A stretch of 64,000 nt of DNA from Thiopseudomonas acetoxidans (GCF_030362935.1 NZ_JAUCDY010000001.1:1-64000), one strand, 5' to 3'. Shown: positions 34,475 to 44,608, counted from the stretch's first letter. Notes: generated by a model not told the origin, from the sequence alone. Numbers and translations are program-made.

Positions 34475-34828
34475 CTACTGAGCCATCCACACGCCTTTGT
34501 TTTGTCGCTCGCAAGCGGGCTTTAAAAAACGCGTGTCATCCTCTACGCCATAGTAATAAATATCCTGCTGATAAGGAACGCCAGAGCTTTGTGAGTTACG
34601 GCATACACCAAAAGCACCAGTGGGGCAGCGGTCAACAAAGGTGACTTCGGTTTTTTGCCCTGCAAGCTGCGGTTTACAAAATCCGTTACGAAATAGGTGT
34701 TCAGGAATAGTGCGGTTTTGCTGGCACACCTTAACTTTAACTTGCGCTGATTGGGTTTCGACAATACAGGCTTGGGCAAAAATCTGCATCGGCAACAGTG
34801 CCAGTAAGATAAAAAAGAGTGAACGCAT
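34475..34828 (-). CDS. Small Cys-rich exported protein
   Basis: About 117 residues with a signal peptide (MRSLFFILLALLPMQIFAQ) and seven cysteines in the mature part: ACIVE, KVCQQ, GFCKP, DRCPTGAFGVC and PACERQ. Several disulfides are therefore likely. I recognise the sequence only as a conserved pseudomonad hypothetical protein (some databases label relatives as NADH:ubiquinone oxidoreductase, which nothing in the sequence supports). I chose the ATG at 34828 because AAGG sits eight bases upstream and the signal peptide follows; the frame is open further upstream. Confidence 0.72.
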   Translation of the reverse strand: MRSLFFILLALLPMQIFAQACIVETQSAQVKVKVCQQNRTIPEHLFRNGFCKPQLAGQKTEVTFVDRCPTGAFGVCRNSQSSGVPYQQDIYYYGVEDDTRFLKPACERQNKGVWMAQ

Positions 34829-34899
34829 ATCAACGACCTTGGCTGAAAAACTGTGAAAATTTAGACCTAGAAAATGATTGCAGGTTGCATTAAGCACGC

Positions 34900-36285
34900 T
34901 TAACTTGATAATTGTGCGGCTAGTAAACGTAACGCCTGCTCAGCTGCTGTGACTTTGTCCAACGCTTGCTGTGCGTCAGTGGGTGTTAAGTGCAAACTTT
35001 CATAAAGGCTGGCAGGTATGTCTTGGGTAACGCCTTCTTGCGCGGCTAATAACTGTGTCGCTAGGTAAGTGAGTTGTGAATAAACCGCATATGGGCCCTG
35101 ATAGTCAGGGTTGTGTTGCTGGCGGATGGCCACAGTGAGTTCCTCTGGCATTTGCCAGTGTTGCATAAGCCAAGCGCCCATTTGTTCGCGGGTAATGCCC
35201 AGTAAAAAATGCTCTACATAGCAGGCTTGTAAGTGAGGATTGGCTGCAAGGTACTGGCTGATTAACGAAAAATAGGATGGAAAAATATGCGCGAGCAGTA
35301 CATAACCAAAGCTGTGTAGCAATCCAGCCAAATACGCTAAGCCTGCCTCTGGGCGATACTGCCTAGGGATGGCTACAACCAAACCTTCAATGAGCGATGC
35401 GGTGTAAATGGCTTGCTGCCAATAATCACGGTTCTGGCTGGCGTTTTGACTAGGCAGTTTAAGTGTTTTGCCTAGGGCTAAACCAAGGGCGAGGTTAATG
35501 ACTAAGTCAAAACCCAAGACCCTTATGATAGCGTCTTCAATAGAGCGTACTTTTCCCGGTGCTGCATAGTAAGGTGATGCTGCCCAACTCATGACCTGTG
35601 CAGCCATAGCGGGGTCGGTTTCCACAATAGCGGTCAATTCATCAACATAAGCATTGGGGTCGGTACGCAGCCTAAGTACTTTTTGCGCGGTTACAGACAA
35701 GGGTGGAATTTCCAGAGTTTCCTCTAGGCGCTGCTTAATACGCAAGGTGGTTAAAGATTGCACGGCTTGTTTGATGTGCTGAACATCGAGGTTGCTGGGC
35801 AGTAAGTTGGGGTTGGTGGCAGGCAGTTCAGCGGTAAACGCGAGTGCTTGGCTGTTTTTCATAAGTTGGCTGAATGAATCAGCTGAGATTTTTAGCAGAC
35901 TGCCAGCACTGCCTGACTCAAAGAGTACATCGTCCAGCTCGGTTAAATGAGTTGCGTAAACGCAGGGCAGGTTGAGTAAGTCAGGAATGGCCGGTAAATC
36001 ATGCACCTGTAAACGAACCTTTAGGCTGCTGCTGTGCTTGCTGTCGGCTTTATAATTAGCATTTAGTTGTGTGTTGAGTGCGCGTAAATCCAGTATATGG
36101 TTGCGCGCAAAAATAGCGCATAGATACTGTTCAGCATCGCGCAGCACTACGACCTGCAGTTGTTGTTGAGCAGGGGTAAGCTGAGCACTCTGTGTTTCAA
36201 CGGGTATGTTTTGCTGTTTTAGTAGCCAGGCAACCTGTTCACTAGAGATGCTGGGCTGGCTGGTAGAAAAATCGGACAAACTCAT
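34900..36285 (-). CDS. HDOD-domain signalling protein
   Basis: 461 residues. The N-terminal half resembles a YbaK/aminoacyl-tRNA deacylase-like domain (QQNIPVETQSAQLTP, then AIFARNHILDL). The HDOD domain starts near residue 190 with IPPLSVTAQKVLRLRTDPNA and continues DPAMAAQVMSWAASP, IRVLGFDLVINLAL and AGLLHSFGYVLLAH. HDOD proteins lack phosphodiesterase residues and act in signalling hubs, often with c-di-GMP. Placement next to recG matches Pseudomonas (PA5346-like). Confidence 0.88.
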   Translation of the reverse strand: MSLSDFSTSQPSISSEQVAWLLKQQNIPVETQSAQLTPAQQQLQVVVLRDAEQYLCAIFARNHILDLRALNTQLNANYKADSKHSSSLKVRLQVHDLPAIPDLLNLPCVYATHLTELDDVLFESGSAGSLLKISADSFSQLMKNSQALAFTAELPATNPNLLPSNLDVQHIKQAVQSLTTLRIKQRLEETLEIPPLSVTAQKVLRLRTDPNAYVDELTAIVETDPAMAAQVMSWAASPYYAAPGKVRSIEDAIIRVLGFDLVINLALGLALGKTLKLPSQNASQNRDYWQQAIYTASLIEGLVVAIPRQYRPEAGLAYLAGLLHSFGYVLLAHIFPSYFSLISQYLAANPHLQACYVEHFLLGITREQMGAWLMQHWQMPEELTVAIRQQHNPDYQGPYAVYSQLTYLATQLLAAQEGVTQDIPASLYESLHLTPTDAQQALDKVTAAEQALRLLAAQLSS

Positions 36286-36364
36286 AACAACCCTGTTCTC
36301 TCTTCTTTATAAGCTGCACACAGTATAGGGTTTTTTTCACCGGTTGTATAAGCACATCATGCAA

Positions 36365-38440
36365 TCAAACTTGCCCATAATGCTGGCCGTGTTTGAGCCA
36401 ACGCTCAAGCAGTGGTTCGGCTTGCTGTGGGTGGTGTTCAAGTAACTCTAATGCGGCATCGCGCACGGCAGGCAGCATGGCGGAGTCGCGCATCAAATCA
36501 GCGACTTTAAACTGCAGCAAGCCTGTTTGGCGTGTGCCGAGCATTTCACCGGGGCCGCGTAACTCAAGATCTTTCTCGGCAATCACAAAGCCGTCATTGG
36601 TTTCGCGCATGATAGCCAAGCGTTCGCGCCCAATCTGTGATAAAGGCGCGTGATACAACAGCACGCAATGACTGGCAATACTGCCACGACCAACACGGCC
36701 ACGCAATTGATGCAACTGTGCCAGCCCTAAACGTTCGGGGTTTTCAATAATCATCAGACTGGCGTTGGGCACATCCACCCCCACTTCAATTACTGTTGTG
36801 GCGATCAGTAAGTGCAATTTATTCTGTTTAAAATCTTCCATTATTTGCGCTTTTTCAGCCGGTTTTAAGCGCCCATGCACCAAGCCTATGTTGAGTTCGG
36901 TTAAGGATTGGCTCAGCTCTTCATAGGTGGTTTGTGCGGCTTGGCAGGTGAGTTCGTCTGACTCTTCGATCAGCGTACATACCCAGTAGGCTTGCCGGCC
37001 TTCTAAGCAAGCAGCGCGCACCCGTTCAATGACATCGTTACGGCGCACATCACTGAGTACTACAGTGTTAACAGGCGTTCGGCCCGGCGGTAGTTCATCC
37101 AAGATCGAGGTATCTAAGTCCGCATAGGCGCTCATGGCGAGCGTACGTGGGATAGGGGTGGCGGTCATAATCAATTGGTGGGGACTCAAACGCCCCTCGA
37201 CGCCTTTTTCCCGCAAGGCTAAACGCTGTTGCACGCCAAAGCGGTGCTGCTCATCGATAATGGCTAAGGCTAATCGAGCAAACTGCACCTCGTTTTGAAA
37301 TAAAGCGTGGGTACCGACCACCATGGGCGCGCCCTGAGCGATTTGCTCTAACGCTTGAGCGCGCACTTTACCTTTAAGTTTGCCAGCCAGCCAAGCCACT
37401 TCAATATTCAGCGGGTTAAACCATTTTTTAAAATTTAAATAATGCTGTTCCGCAAGAATCTCTGTGGGCGCCATCAGTGCCACCTGATAACCCGCCTCAA
37501 TAGCCTGCAATGCAGCTAGCGCCGCGACCAGCGTCTTACCGGCGCCAACATCGCCTTGCAGAAGTCGTAGCATGGGCTTGTTTTGCTGTAAATCCCAAGT
37601 AATTTCCTCGCCAACACGCTGCTGGGCATGGGTGGGCGTAAAGCCGAGGTTAGCTAAAAACTGTGCTGGCAGTGAGTTGGCAGCAGCCAGCATAGGGGCT
37701 TTTTGGGCTTGCAATACATTGCGCATACGCTGCATGGACAGCTGATGTGTGAGCAGTTCTTCGAAGGCAAGACGTTGTTGTGCCCAGTGTGTGCCGTTTA
37801 ACAGTTGCTCTGTAGCTGCATCGGGCGGTGGTTGGTGTAAATAGCGCACGGCCTGCTCTAAGGGGCCTAGTTGATAGCTGTCTAAAATACTGGTTGGCAA
37901 CCACTCTGGTAGGCTAAGGGGTGACAAAAATGCGAGTGCTTGTTCAGCTAGACTGCGCAGGCGCTGCTGGGTCAAGCCCTCGGTGGTAGGGTAGATTGCT
38001 GTGAGGCTGTCATCCAGTGTAATAGGCTGTTCGGCTGACTGGGCACGATATTCAGGATGATAAATTTCCAAACCGGTTGCCCCGGCGCGCGCTTCACCGT
38101 AGCAACGAATGAGAGTGCCTTGTTGCAGAGCGTTTTTTTGCGCCACGCTGAAGTGGAAAAAACGTAGGCTAATAGAGCCTGTAGCATCCTGGATGCGTAC
38201 CAATAAACTGCGTCTGCGTCCCATCACGATATTGGCGGCCATGACCGTACCTAGAATGACTGCATCCTGACCGGGTTTCAGCGCTGCAATGGGGGTGACT
38301 TTCGTGCGGTCTTGATAGCGTGAAGGCAGATGAAATAGCACATCCTGCAGGTTTTCAATGCCGACTTTGGCCAGTTTTTCGGCCATGACAGTACCAACGC
38401 CTTTAAGTTGTGTTACTGGTATGTTTACGAGCAACGTCAT
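36365..38440 (-). CDS. recG: ATP-dependent DNA helicase RecG
   Basis: 691 residues, full length. The N-terminal wedge/OB domain begins LLVNIPVTQLKGVG. Helicase motifs: Walker A LQGDVGAGKTLVA, DEQHRFGVQQR (motif II), MTATPIPRTLAM (III), and TTVIEVGVDVPNA then QLRGRVGRG (V-VI). RecG remodels stalled forks and branched DNA. It is immediately downstream of oxyR (four bases), a pairing known to be cotranscribed in Pseudomonas. Confidence 0.97.
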   Translation of the reverse strand: MTLLVNIPVTQLKGVGTVMAEKLAKVGIENLQDVLFHLPSRYQDRTKVTPIAALKPGQDAVILGTVMAANIVMGRRRSLLVRIQDATGSISLRFFHFSVAQKNALQQGTLIRCYGEARAGATGLEIYHPEYRAQSAEQPITLDDSLTAIYPTTEGLTQQRLRSLAEQALAFLSPLSLPEWLPTSILDSYQLGPLEQAVRYLHQPPPDAATEQLLNGTHWAQQRLAFEELLTHQLSMQRMRNVLQAQKAPMLAAANSLPAQFLANLGFTPTHAQQRVGEEITWDLQQNKPMLRLLQGDVGAGKTLVAALAALQAIEAGYQVALMAPTEILAEQHYLNFKKWFNPLNIEVAWLAGKLKGKVRAQALEQIAQGAPMVVGTHALFQNEVQFARLALAIIDEQHRFGVQQRLALREKGVEGRLSPHQLIMTATPIPRTLAMSAYADLDTSILDELPPGRTPVNTVVLSDVRRNDVIERVRAACLEGRQAYWVCTLIEESDELTCQAAQTTYEELSQSLTELNIGLVHGRLKPAEKAQIMEDFKQNKLHLLIATTVIEVGVDVPNASLMIIENPERLGLAQLHQLRGRVGRGSIASHCVLLYHAPLSQIGRERLAIMRETNDGFVIAEKDLELRGPGEMLGTRQTGLLQFKVADLMRDSAMLPAVRDAALELLEHHPQQAEPLLERWLKHGQHYGQV

Positions 38441-38444
38441 AGGG

Positions 38445-39365
38445 CTAGCCGTTATTTTGTTGTGCCAACGGACATTGGCGAATAGCTCCCACTAAAGCGT
38501 CAATTGCTTTGGGGCGTGGAAAAGTAGCACGCCAAGCGATGGCGACAGTTCGTTTGGGTGCAGGTGCCGTGAACGGGCGCACCTCAATGACTCCGGCAGT
38601 GTAGTGGTGGCTATTCACTGCTGAGAGCGGTAAAACAGATACACCCAAACCAGAAGCAACCATGTGGCGAATGGTTTCCAAAGAACTGGCCTCAACGGTG
38701 GTATAGCGATTTTCGCCTTCTTGCGTGCTGCTTTCGGTAGGGCAGGCTTCTAATACCTGATCCCTAAAACAGTGTCCTTCACCCAGTAAGAGTAGGCTTT
38801 TGTTATTAAGCAGGCCGCTGTCAATGCTTTTCTTTTTGGTCCAAGGGTGTTGCGCGGGCAGTAAAACGCAAAATGACTCGTCATACACCGCTTTAGTTAA
38901 GACGTCGGTGTCTTGATAAGGCAACGCAATAATAATTACATCCAGTTCGCCGCTGCGTAGTTTTTCGCGCAAAATATGGGTGAAGTTTTCCTCAATATAG
39001 AGCGGCATTTCAGGTGCGCTTTGGTGCAGGTAGGGGATTAAATGCGGGAACAAATAGGGTCCCACAGTATAGATGGCGCCTACTTTTAAGGGGGCTGTGA
39101 GTTGGTTTTTCCCCGCTTGGGCAAGTTCTTTAACCATTTGTGCATGTTCAAGTACGCGTTGTGCTTGGGCAACAATGCTCGCGCCTACAGGGGTGATGCG
39201 TACAGCGCTTTTGGTGCGTTCGAAAATAAGCACGCCAAGCTCTTGTTCGAGTTTTTTAACTCCAACCGATAGTGTAGGCTGACTGACATGGCATAAGGCT
39301 GCAGCACGACCAAAATGCTGCTCTTGTGCCAGTGTAACTATGTAGCGTAGTTCGGTTAGGGTCAT
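38445..39365 (-). CDS. oxyR: OxyR peroxide-sensing regulator
   Basis: A 306-residue LysR-type activator. The N-terminal helix-turn-helix is HFGRAAALCHVSQPTLSVGV. The redox pair is exactly at the E. coli positions: Cys199 (GEGHCFRD) and Cys208 (LEACPT), which form a disulfide on contact with H2O2. It activates catalase, peroxidase and thiol repair genes. The divergent gap to the epimerase gene, 39366-39499, is AT-rich and probably holds its promoter; no site was resolved. Confidence 0.97.
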   Translation of the reverse strand: MTLTELRYIVTLAQEQHFGRAAALCHVSQPTLSVGVKKLEQELGVLIFERTKSAVRITPVGASIVAQAQRVLEHAQMVKELAQAGKNQLTAPLKVGAIYTVGPYLFPHLIPYLHQSAPEMPLYIEENFTHILREKLRSGELDVIIIALPYQDTDVLTKAVYDESFCVLLPAQHPWTKKKSIDSGLLNNKSLLLLGEGHCFRDQVLEACPTESSTQEGENRYTTVEASSLETIRHMVASGLGVSVLPLSAVNSHHYTAGVIEVRPFTAPAPKRTVAIAWRATFPRPKAIDALVGAIRQCPLAQQNNG

Positions 39366-39499
39366 AGTTATTTTCCATCAAAATAGTTTTTTGTATAGTT
39401 ATTAGCTCTAGCATAACCAGTTATGCGTAAAAAACATAACCTATCTGCGATTGTTGGTAGATAATCAAGCATCGTGATGCGGGCTGGGAGTAAAGAAAA

Positions 39500-40342
39500 T
39501 TGAAAAAAAACTGTGTTTTTGTGGGCTGCGGTGCGCTGAGTATAAAGGTGGCGCAAAATTTGATTGGGAATAACTGGCAGACTTTTGGGGTGCGCCGCCA
39601 TATTGACTCGTTGCCCAGCTGGATTAAACCGATACAGGCCGATGTCACAGTTGCAGACTGCCCTGAGACTTGGCCCGAACAGAAACTGGATTATCTAGTC
39701 ATTGCCCTAGCACCAAATGAGCGTAGTGAAGCAGCTTATCGTAATCTGTATGTAGATGGGCAGCGTAATCTGTACCAATGGTTGGCGCAGCACCAACAAC
39801 AACCGAAACGAATATTCTTTGTTTCAAGCACCGCGGTTTATGGTCAGTCTGCTGGCGAGTGGGTCGATGAGTTGTCGATGACTGAGCCTGAGCGTTGGTC
39901 AGGGAAGGTAATGTGTGAAGCCGAACAGGTGGCGTTAAACAGCGGTTTTCCGAGTACTATTGTGCGCCTGGCCGGAATTTATGGTGGTAAGCGGCAGGCT
40001 TTTTTACAGCGTGTGAAAGAAGGTTACCATGCAGATGGTTGCACGAATCGCTTTACCAACCGCATTCATGAGCAGGATGCAGCCGATTTAATCAGTCATT
40101 TAATTGGGCTAGATGCGCAAGGTGTGTTGTTGCAATCGGCTTATCTTGGCGTAGACGACTTGCCCGTTGAGCAGGCGCAAGTGGTGAGCTGGTTACAGCA
40201 GCAACTGGGTGTGCACAGTGTGGCAGAGAAAGTGTTGCAGCCGGCTGGCGGCAGCAAGCGTTGCAATAATGCGCGTGCCAAAGCAACCGGCTGGAAGCCT
40301 AAGTATGCTGACTATCAGCAAGGCTATCTTGAATTGATTTAG
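39500..40342 (+). CDS. NAD(P)-dependent epimerase/dehydratase (YeeZ-like)
   Basis: A 280-residue short-chain dehydrogenase of the extended type. The glycine motif is modified (VFVGCGALSIKVAQNL). Family features include FVSSTAVYGQSAGEWVDE and IVRLAGIYGG, with the catalytic Tyr of YGQS and no clear YxxxK. Similar to E. coli YeeZ, whose substrate is unknown. It starts at TTG with GGGAG upstream. The last four bases overlap the end of ridA, which is convergent. Confidence 0.82.
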   Translation: MKKNCVFVGCGALSIKVAQNLIGNNWQTFGVRRHIDSLPSWIKPIQADVTVADCPETWPEQKLDYLVIALAPNERSEAAYRNLYVDGQRNLYQWLAQHQQQPKRIFFVSSTAVYGQSAGEWVDELSMTEPERWSGKVMCEAEQVALNSGFPSTIVRLAGIYGGKRQAFLQRVKEGYHADGCTNRFTNRIHEQDAADLISHLIGLDAQGVLLQSAYLGVDDLPVEQAQVVSWLQQQLGVHSVAEKVLQPAGGSKRCNNARAKATGWKPKYADYQQGYLELI

Positions 40343-40728
40343 TTCGGTTGGCTAATGTGCATGATGGCGTCCATTTCTACTTCAGCATTACGCGGTAGAG
40401 AGGCTACGCCAACAGCAGCGCGTGCAGGGTAGGGTTGGGTAAAGTAGCGCCCCATAATTTCGTTGACGGTGGCAAAGTTGTTGAGGTCAACGAGGAAGAT
40501 ATTCAGTTTGACTATGTCGTTTAGTGTGCCACCGGCGGCTTCGGCGACGGCCTTGAGGTTATCGAAGACTTGTGCAGTTTGTGCGCTAAAGCCTTCGACC
40601 AGCTCCATGGTTTCTGGCTGCAATGGAATTTGTCCCGATAAGTAAACCGTTTGCCCCACTTTAATGGCTTGTGAGTAGGTGCCTATTGCTGCTGGGGCTT
40701 GGTCGGTACTGATCACGGATTTGCTCAT
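40339..40728 (-). CDS. ridA: RidA enamine/imine deaminase
   Basis: 129 residues of the RidA (YjgF) family, hydrolysing reactive 2-aminoacrylate and other imines from PLP enzymes. Signature IGTYSQAIKVGQTVYLSGQI and the active-site Arg in PYPARAAVGVASLPRNAEVE are present. It follows spoT by 16 bases in the same direction, as in Pseudomonas. Confidence 0.96.
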   Translation of the reverse strand: MSKSVISTDQAPAAIGTYSQAIKVGQTVYLSGQIPLQPETMELVEGFSAQTAQVFDNLKAVAEAAGGTLNDIVKLNIFLVDLNNFATVNEIMGRYFTQPYPARAAVGVASLPRNAEVEMDAIMHISQPN

Positions 40729-40744
40729 CTTGCTTCCTCTTTTA

Positions 40745-42853
40745 CTATGCTTTGTTGCGGATAATGCGGGTGACGCCGGCGAGGCTGCGTAGTTTGCGCA
40801 TGACGCGGGCTAAATGTACGCGGTCGCCTAAGCTGATGCTGAGCTGGACGATGCTCATGCGGCCATCACGTTCATCAACGCTGATTTTTTCAATATTAGC
40901 GTTAGCCTCACTAATAGTGGCGGCTAACAGTGCAATGAGTCCGCGCTGGTGTACTAGCTCAATACGCAGATCAACACTAAATTCACCGGCAATGTCTTTG
41001 GCCCAGCTCAGTGGAATACATTTATCAGGCTGGTTACGAATATCGGCAACGTTCTTACAGTTGTCTCTATGCACCACCATGCCTTTACCAGCGGACAGGT
41101 GACCGACAATTGGGTCGCCGGGAATTGGCGTACAGCAGCGTGCATAGTTAAGCACCATGCCCTCAGTGCCATGGATAACCAGAGGTGCTTCGGCGGTTGA
41201 GCAGAAATCTGCAGTGTTTTCGGTCAGCAAGCGGCGCGCTACTAAGTGGGCGGTACGACTACCCAAGCCAATGCTTTCGAGCAGATCATCCAGCTCTTCT
41301 TGTTGGTATTCATCCAACAAAGCTTGAATGCGTGACTGTTCGATGTCGGCCAGCTTTGTGCCCTGAGCATCCAGCGCTTTTTCCAACAGGCGAGCACCTA
41401 GAGTGACTGACTCTTCACGCTGTTGCTGTTTGAGTGCATGACGAATATGGGTGCGCGCTTTACCTGTGACGACAAAATTAAGCCATGAAGGGCTGGGTCG
41501 TGCTGTTGGGCTGGTGATAATTTCAACGGTTGCGCCACTTTCCAGCGGTTGCGACAGCGGCGCCATGCGCCGATTGACGCGGCAAGCCATGCAACTGCTG
41601 CCTACATCGGTGTGAATCGCATAGGCAAAATCGACCGGAGTCGCGCCTTTAGGTAATTCTAAGATGCGTCCTTTAGGCGAGAACACATACACTTCGTCGG
41701 GGAATAAATCGATTTTGACGTTTTCAATAAATTCCAACGAGTTGCCGGCATTTTTTTGCAGTTCCAACAAGCCCTGTACCCACTGGCGTGCTCTGGCATG
41801 GTTGTTACGTTTTTCCTCGCCATCGCTTTTATACAGCCAGTGCGCTGCAATGCCCTTGTTAGCTAACTCTTCCATTTCGCGGGTGCGAATCTGAATTTCA
41901 ATCGGCACCCCGTGCATACCAAATAAGGTGGTATGCAGAGATTGATAACCGTTGGCTTTAGGGATGGCGATGTAGTCTTTAAAGCGACCGGGAATCGGCT
42001 TGTACAAACTATGCACCGCACCGAGTACGCGATAACAGGTGTCGGCCTTGTCTACGACAATACGGAAAGCGTAGACATCCATGATTTCATTGAAGGATTT
42101 ACGCTTATCGCGCATCTTGCGATAAATGCTGTAGAGGTGCTTCTCACGCCCACTGACTTCGCCAAGCATTCCTTCGCGGGTAAGGCAGTTAACAATAGAT
42201 TCTTCAATCTTATTAACAATTTCCTTGCGGTTACCCCGTGCAGCTTTGACTGCGGACGCAATACGTTCAGCGCGCATGGGGTGCATGGCTTTGAAGCCTA
42301 GATCCTCAAACTCAGCATAGATGCTGTTCATGCCTAAGCGGTTGGCAATGGGGGCGTAAATTTCTAAAGTTTCTTTGGCAATTCGACGACGTTTTTCGGC
42401 ATTGAGTGCACCCAGGGTGCGCATGTTATGCAACCGGTCGGCGAGTTTGACCAAAATCACGCGGATATCGCGCGCCATGGCCATGGCCATTTTTTGGAAG
42501 TTTTCCGCTTGTGCTTCAGCCTTGGTGCCGAATTTCATTTGCGTCAGCTTACTAACACCGTCAACGAGGTTGGCGACGCTTTCGCCAAACTGACCCACCA
42601 ACGCTTCTTTAGGAATGCCGGTGTCTTCAATCACATCGTGCAGCATTGCGGCCATCAGGCTTTGATGATCCATGTGCATATCAGCAAGGATAGTAGCCAC
42701 AGCCAAAGGGTGGGTAACATAGTGCTCACCACTGCTGCGCAACTGACCATCATGAGCCTGCTCGGCATAGTAATAGGCGCGGCGCACCAGATTAACCTGC
42801 GCGGGCTCTAAATAGTCTGCTATCTCTCCTGCTAAGCGCTCAACTGCCGGCAT
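40745..42853 (-). CDS. spoT: SpoT, bifunctional (p)ppGpp synthetase/hydrolase
   Basis: 702 residues. The HD hydrolase domain is intact (HPLAVATILADMHMD then MLHDVIEDTG). The synthetase-like domain contains YRKMRDKRKSFNEIMDVYAF. The TGS domain (VYVFSPKGRILELPKGATPV) and C-terminal ACT domain are present. It controls alarmone levels in starvation. It is preceded by rpoZ with a 17-base gap, and both are read leftwards. Confidence 0.96.
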   Translation of the reverse strand: MPAVERLAGEIADYLEPAQVNLVRRAYYYAEQAHDGQLRSSGEHYVTHPLAVATILADMHMDHQSLMAAMLHDVIEDTGIPKEALVGQFGESVANLVDGVSKLTQMKFGTKAEAQAENFQKMAMAMARDIRVILVKLADRLHNMRTLGALNAEKRRRIAKETLEIYAPIANRLGMNSIYAEFEDLGFKAMHPMRAERIASAVKAARGNRKEIVNKIEESIVNCLTREGMLGEVSGREKHLYSIYRKMRDKRKSFNEIMDVYAFRIVVDKADTCYRVLGAVHSLYKPIPGRFKDYIAIPKANGYQSLHTTLFGMHGVPIEIQIRTREMEELANKGIAAHWLYKSDGEEKRNNHARARQWVQGLLELQKNAGNSLEFIENVKIDLFPDEVYVFSPKGRILELPKGATPVDFAYAIHTDVGSSCMACRVNRRMAPLSQPLESGATVEIITSPTARPSPSWLNFVVTGKARTHIRHALKQQQREESVTLGARLLEKALDAQGTKLADIEQSRIQALLDEYQQEELDDLLESIGLGSRTAHLVARRLLTENTADFCSTAEAPLVIHGTEGMVLNYARCCTPIPGDPIVGHLSAGKGMVVHRDNCKNVADIRNQPDKCIPLSWAKDIAGEFSVDLRIELVHQRGLIALLAATISEANANIEKISVDERDGRMSIVQLSISLGDRVHLARVMRKLRSLAGVTRIIRNKA

Positions 42854-42870
42854 GCATCAAATCCTGGGAA

Positions 42871-43131
42871 TTATTGGTTAACGCTGTCGTCAAAAGCTGC
42901 AAACAAAGGTTCGCTCGCTGCAAAAAGCTCTTCTTCGGCAACTGTTTGCTTGTTAACCAGACCTTCTGCAATTTCGCGTAAAGCCAATACGGTGGGCTTG
43001 TCATTTTCGACTGCAACTTTAGGCTCTTGGCCTCCGGTAGCAAGTTGACGCGCACGCTTGGTTGCTAGCATGACTAATTCAAAGCGGTTATCGACGTTTT
43101 CTAAACAATCTTCAACGGTTACGCGAGCCAT
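42871..43131 (-). CDS. rpoZ: RNA polymerase omega subunit
   Basis: 86 residues, starting MARVTVEDCLENVDNRFELV, with the conserved ATKRARQLATGG and KPTVLALREIAEGLV. Omega aids RNA polymerase assembly and forms a ppGpp site, fitting its operon with spoT. In most pseudomonads gmk lies upstream; here it is absent and dadA diverges instead. The gap 43132-43354 has no recognised feature besides leaders of the two genes. Confidence 0.96.
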   Translation of the reverse strand: MARVTVEDCLENVDNRFELVMLATKRARQLATGGQEPKVAVENDKPTVLALREIAEGLVNKQTVAEEELFAASEPLFAAFDDSVNQ

Positions 43132-43354
43132 ATAAAGTTATCCTCAGGTTAAATTATCCAATTAGGGTCGTGCATTTTAGCACAGTTAAGACACTTGTAT
43201 GAGGTGCTTGGCTGTTAAAATATCGATTTGCTTAGCGAGCGCATAAATCAGCGTGTTACCTACCTAAGTTGGTCGGGTTATGTCGCGCAGTCAGGCAGTA
43301 AATGCACTAGTATGAATAAACAGGTAAAACACTAACGTAAGCTAGGAGAGCAGT

Positions 43355-44608
43355 ATGCATGTGTTGGTTCTAGGTGCCGGGGTTATAGGAGTGAATACTG
43401 CTTATTATTTGGCGCAGCATGGCTTTAGTGTGACCGTGATTGAACGCCAAGCTAGTGTGGCACAAGAAGCCAGTCTTGCGAATGCTGGGCAGGTTTCATC
43501 GGGTTATGCCACGCCATGGGCAGCCCCGGGTGTGCCACTAAAAGCACTTAAGTGGTTATTCCAGCAAGACGCGCCCTTAGCTATCCGTATGATAGCGGAC
43601 TGGCAGCAGTACCGCTGGATGTGGCACATGTTGCTCAATTGTACGGCGGCTCGTTATGCACAAAACAAAGAACGCATGCTGCGCTTGGCTGAATACAGTC
43701 GCCTCTGTTTGGATGAGTTGCGGCGCACGACAGGGATTGAGTATGAAGGGCGGCAATTAGGCTTAATCCAGCTCTTTCGTAGTCAGCGGCAGTTTGATGA
43801 TGCAGCCAAAGATATTGCGGTGCTGGAAGAAAGCGGTGTGCCGTATCGATTACTTGGCCGTGATGAAATTGCCCAGGTTGAGCCTGCTTTAGCGGCAACT
43901 AAAGAACAGCTAAGTGGGGCGTTGCATTTGCCTAACGACCAAACCGGCGACTGCTATTTGTTTACACAGAGGTTGGCTGAGCTGGCTGCGGATGTAGGCG
44001 TTGAGTTTCGTCTAAACAGCGAGGTGCAAAGTTTGGTGCGTGAAGGCGATACATTAGCGGGCGTTTATGTTGCTGGTGAGCTGATTCGGGCAGACCATTA
44101 TGTAGTGGCATTGGGCACTGAATCGCGCCGACTGCTGCAGCCCTTGGGGATCGATGTGCCGGTTTATCCACTCAAGGGCTATTCATTGACCTATGCTATT
44201 ACCAACGCTGAGGCAGCGCCGCTCTCCACTGTACTGGATGAGACTTACAAAGTGGCTATTACGCGTTTTGACCAGCGCATTCGTGTCGGCGGTATGGCAG
44301 AAATAATAGGTTATGATTTGCGCCTTAATCCAAAGCGACGTCACACGCTCGAGAAGGTCGTTAACTCCTTGTATCCAGAGGCGGGTGTTAGTCAACAGGC
44401 TGAGTTTTGGGCAGGACTACGACCGGCAACCCCTGATAGCACGCCCATACTAGGCAAAACAGCCTACCGTAATTTATTTTTAAATACCGGTCATGGCACG
44501 TTGGGCTGGACAATGGCCTGCGGTTCAGCGCACTATTTGGCCGATTTGATAGCCAATAAACGCCCTGCCATTAGCACAGCAGGGTTAGATATTTCCCGCT
44601 ATCTGTAA
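43355..44608 (+). CDS. dadA: D-amino acid dehydrogenase small subunit
   Basis: 417 residues. An N-terminal FAD-binding fold (HVLVLGAGVIGVNTAYYLAQ) with EASLANAGQVSSGYATPWAA, typical of DadA, and the C-terminal TPILGKTAYRNLFLNTGHGT then GWTMACGSA. It oxidises D-alanine to pyruvate at the membrane, passing electrons to the chain. AGGAGAG precedes the ATG. It forms an operon with the racemase gene. Confidence 0.96.
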   Translation: MHVLVLGAGVIGVNTAYYLAQHGFSVTVIERQASVAQEASLANAGQVSSGYATPWAAPGVPLKALKWLFQQDAPLAIRMIADWQQYRWMWHMLLNCTAARYAQNKERMLRLAEYSRLCLDELRRTTGIEYEGRQLGLIQLFRSQRQFDDAAKDIAVLEESGVPYRLLGRDEIAQVEPALAATKEQLSGALHLPNDQTGDCYLFTQRLAELAADVGVEFRLNSEVQSLVREGDTLAGVYVAGELIRADHYVVALGTESRRLLQPLGIDVPVYPLKGYSLTYAITNAEAAPLSTVLDETYKVAITRFDQRIRVGGMAEIIGYDLRLNPKRRHTLEKVVNSLYPEAGVSQQAEFWAGLRPATPDSTPILGKTAYRNLFLNTGHGTLGWTMACGSAHYLADLIANKRPAISTAGLDISRYL

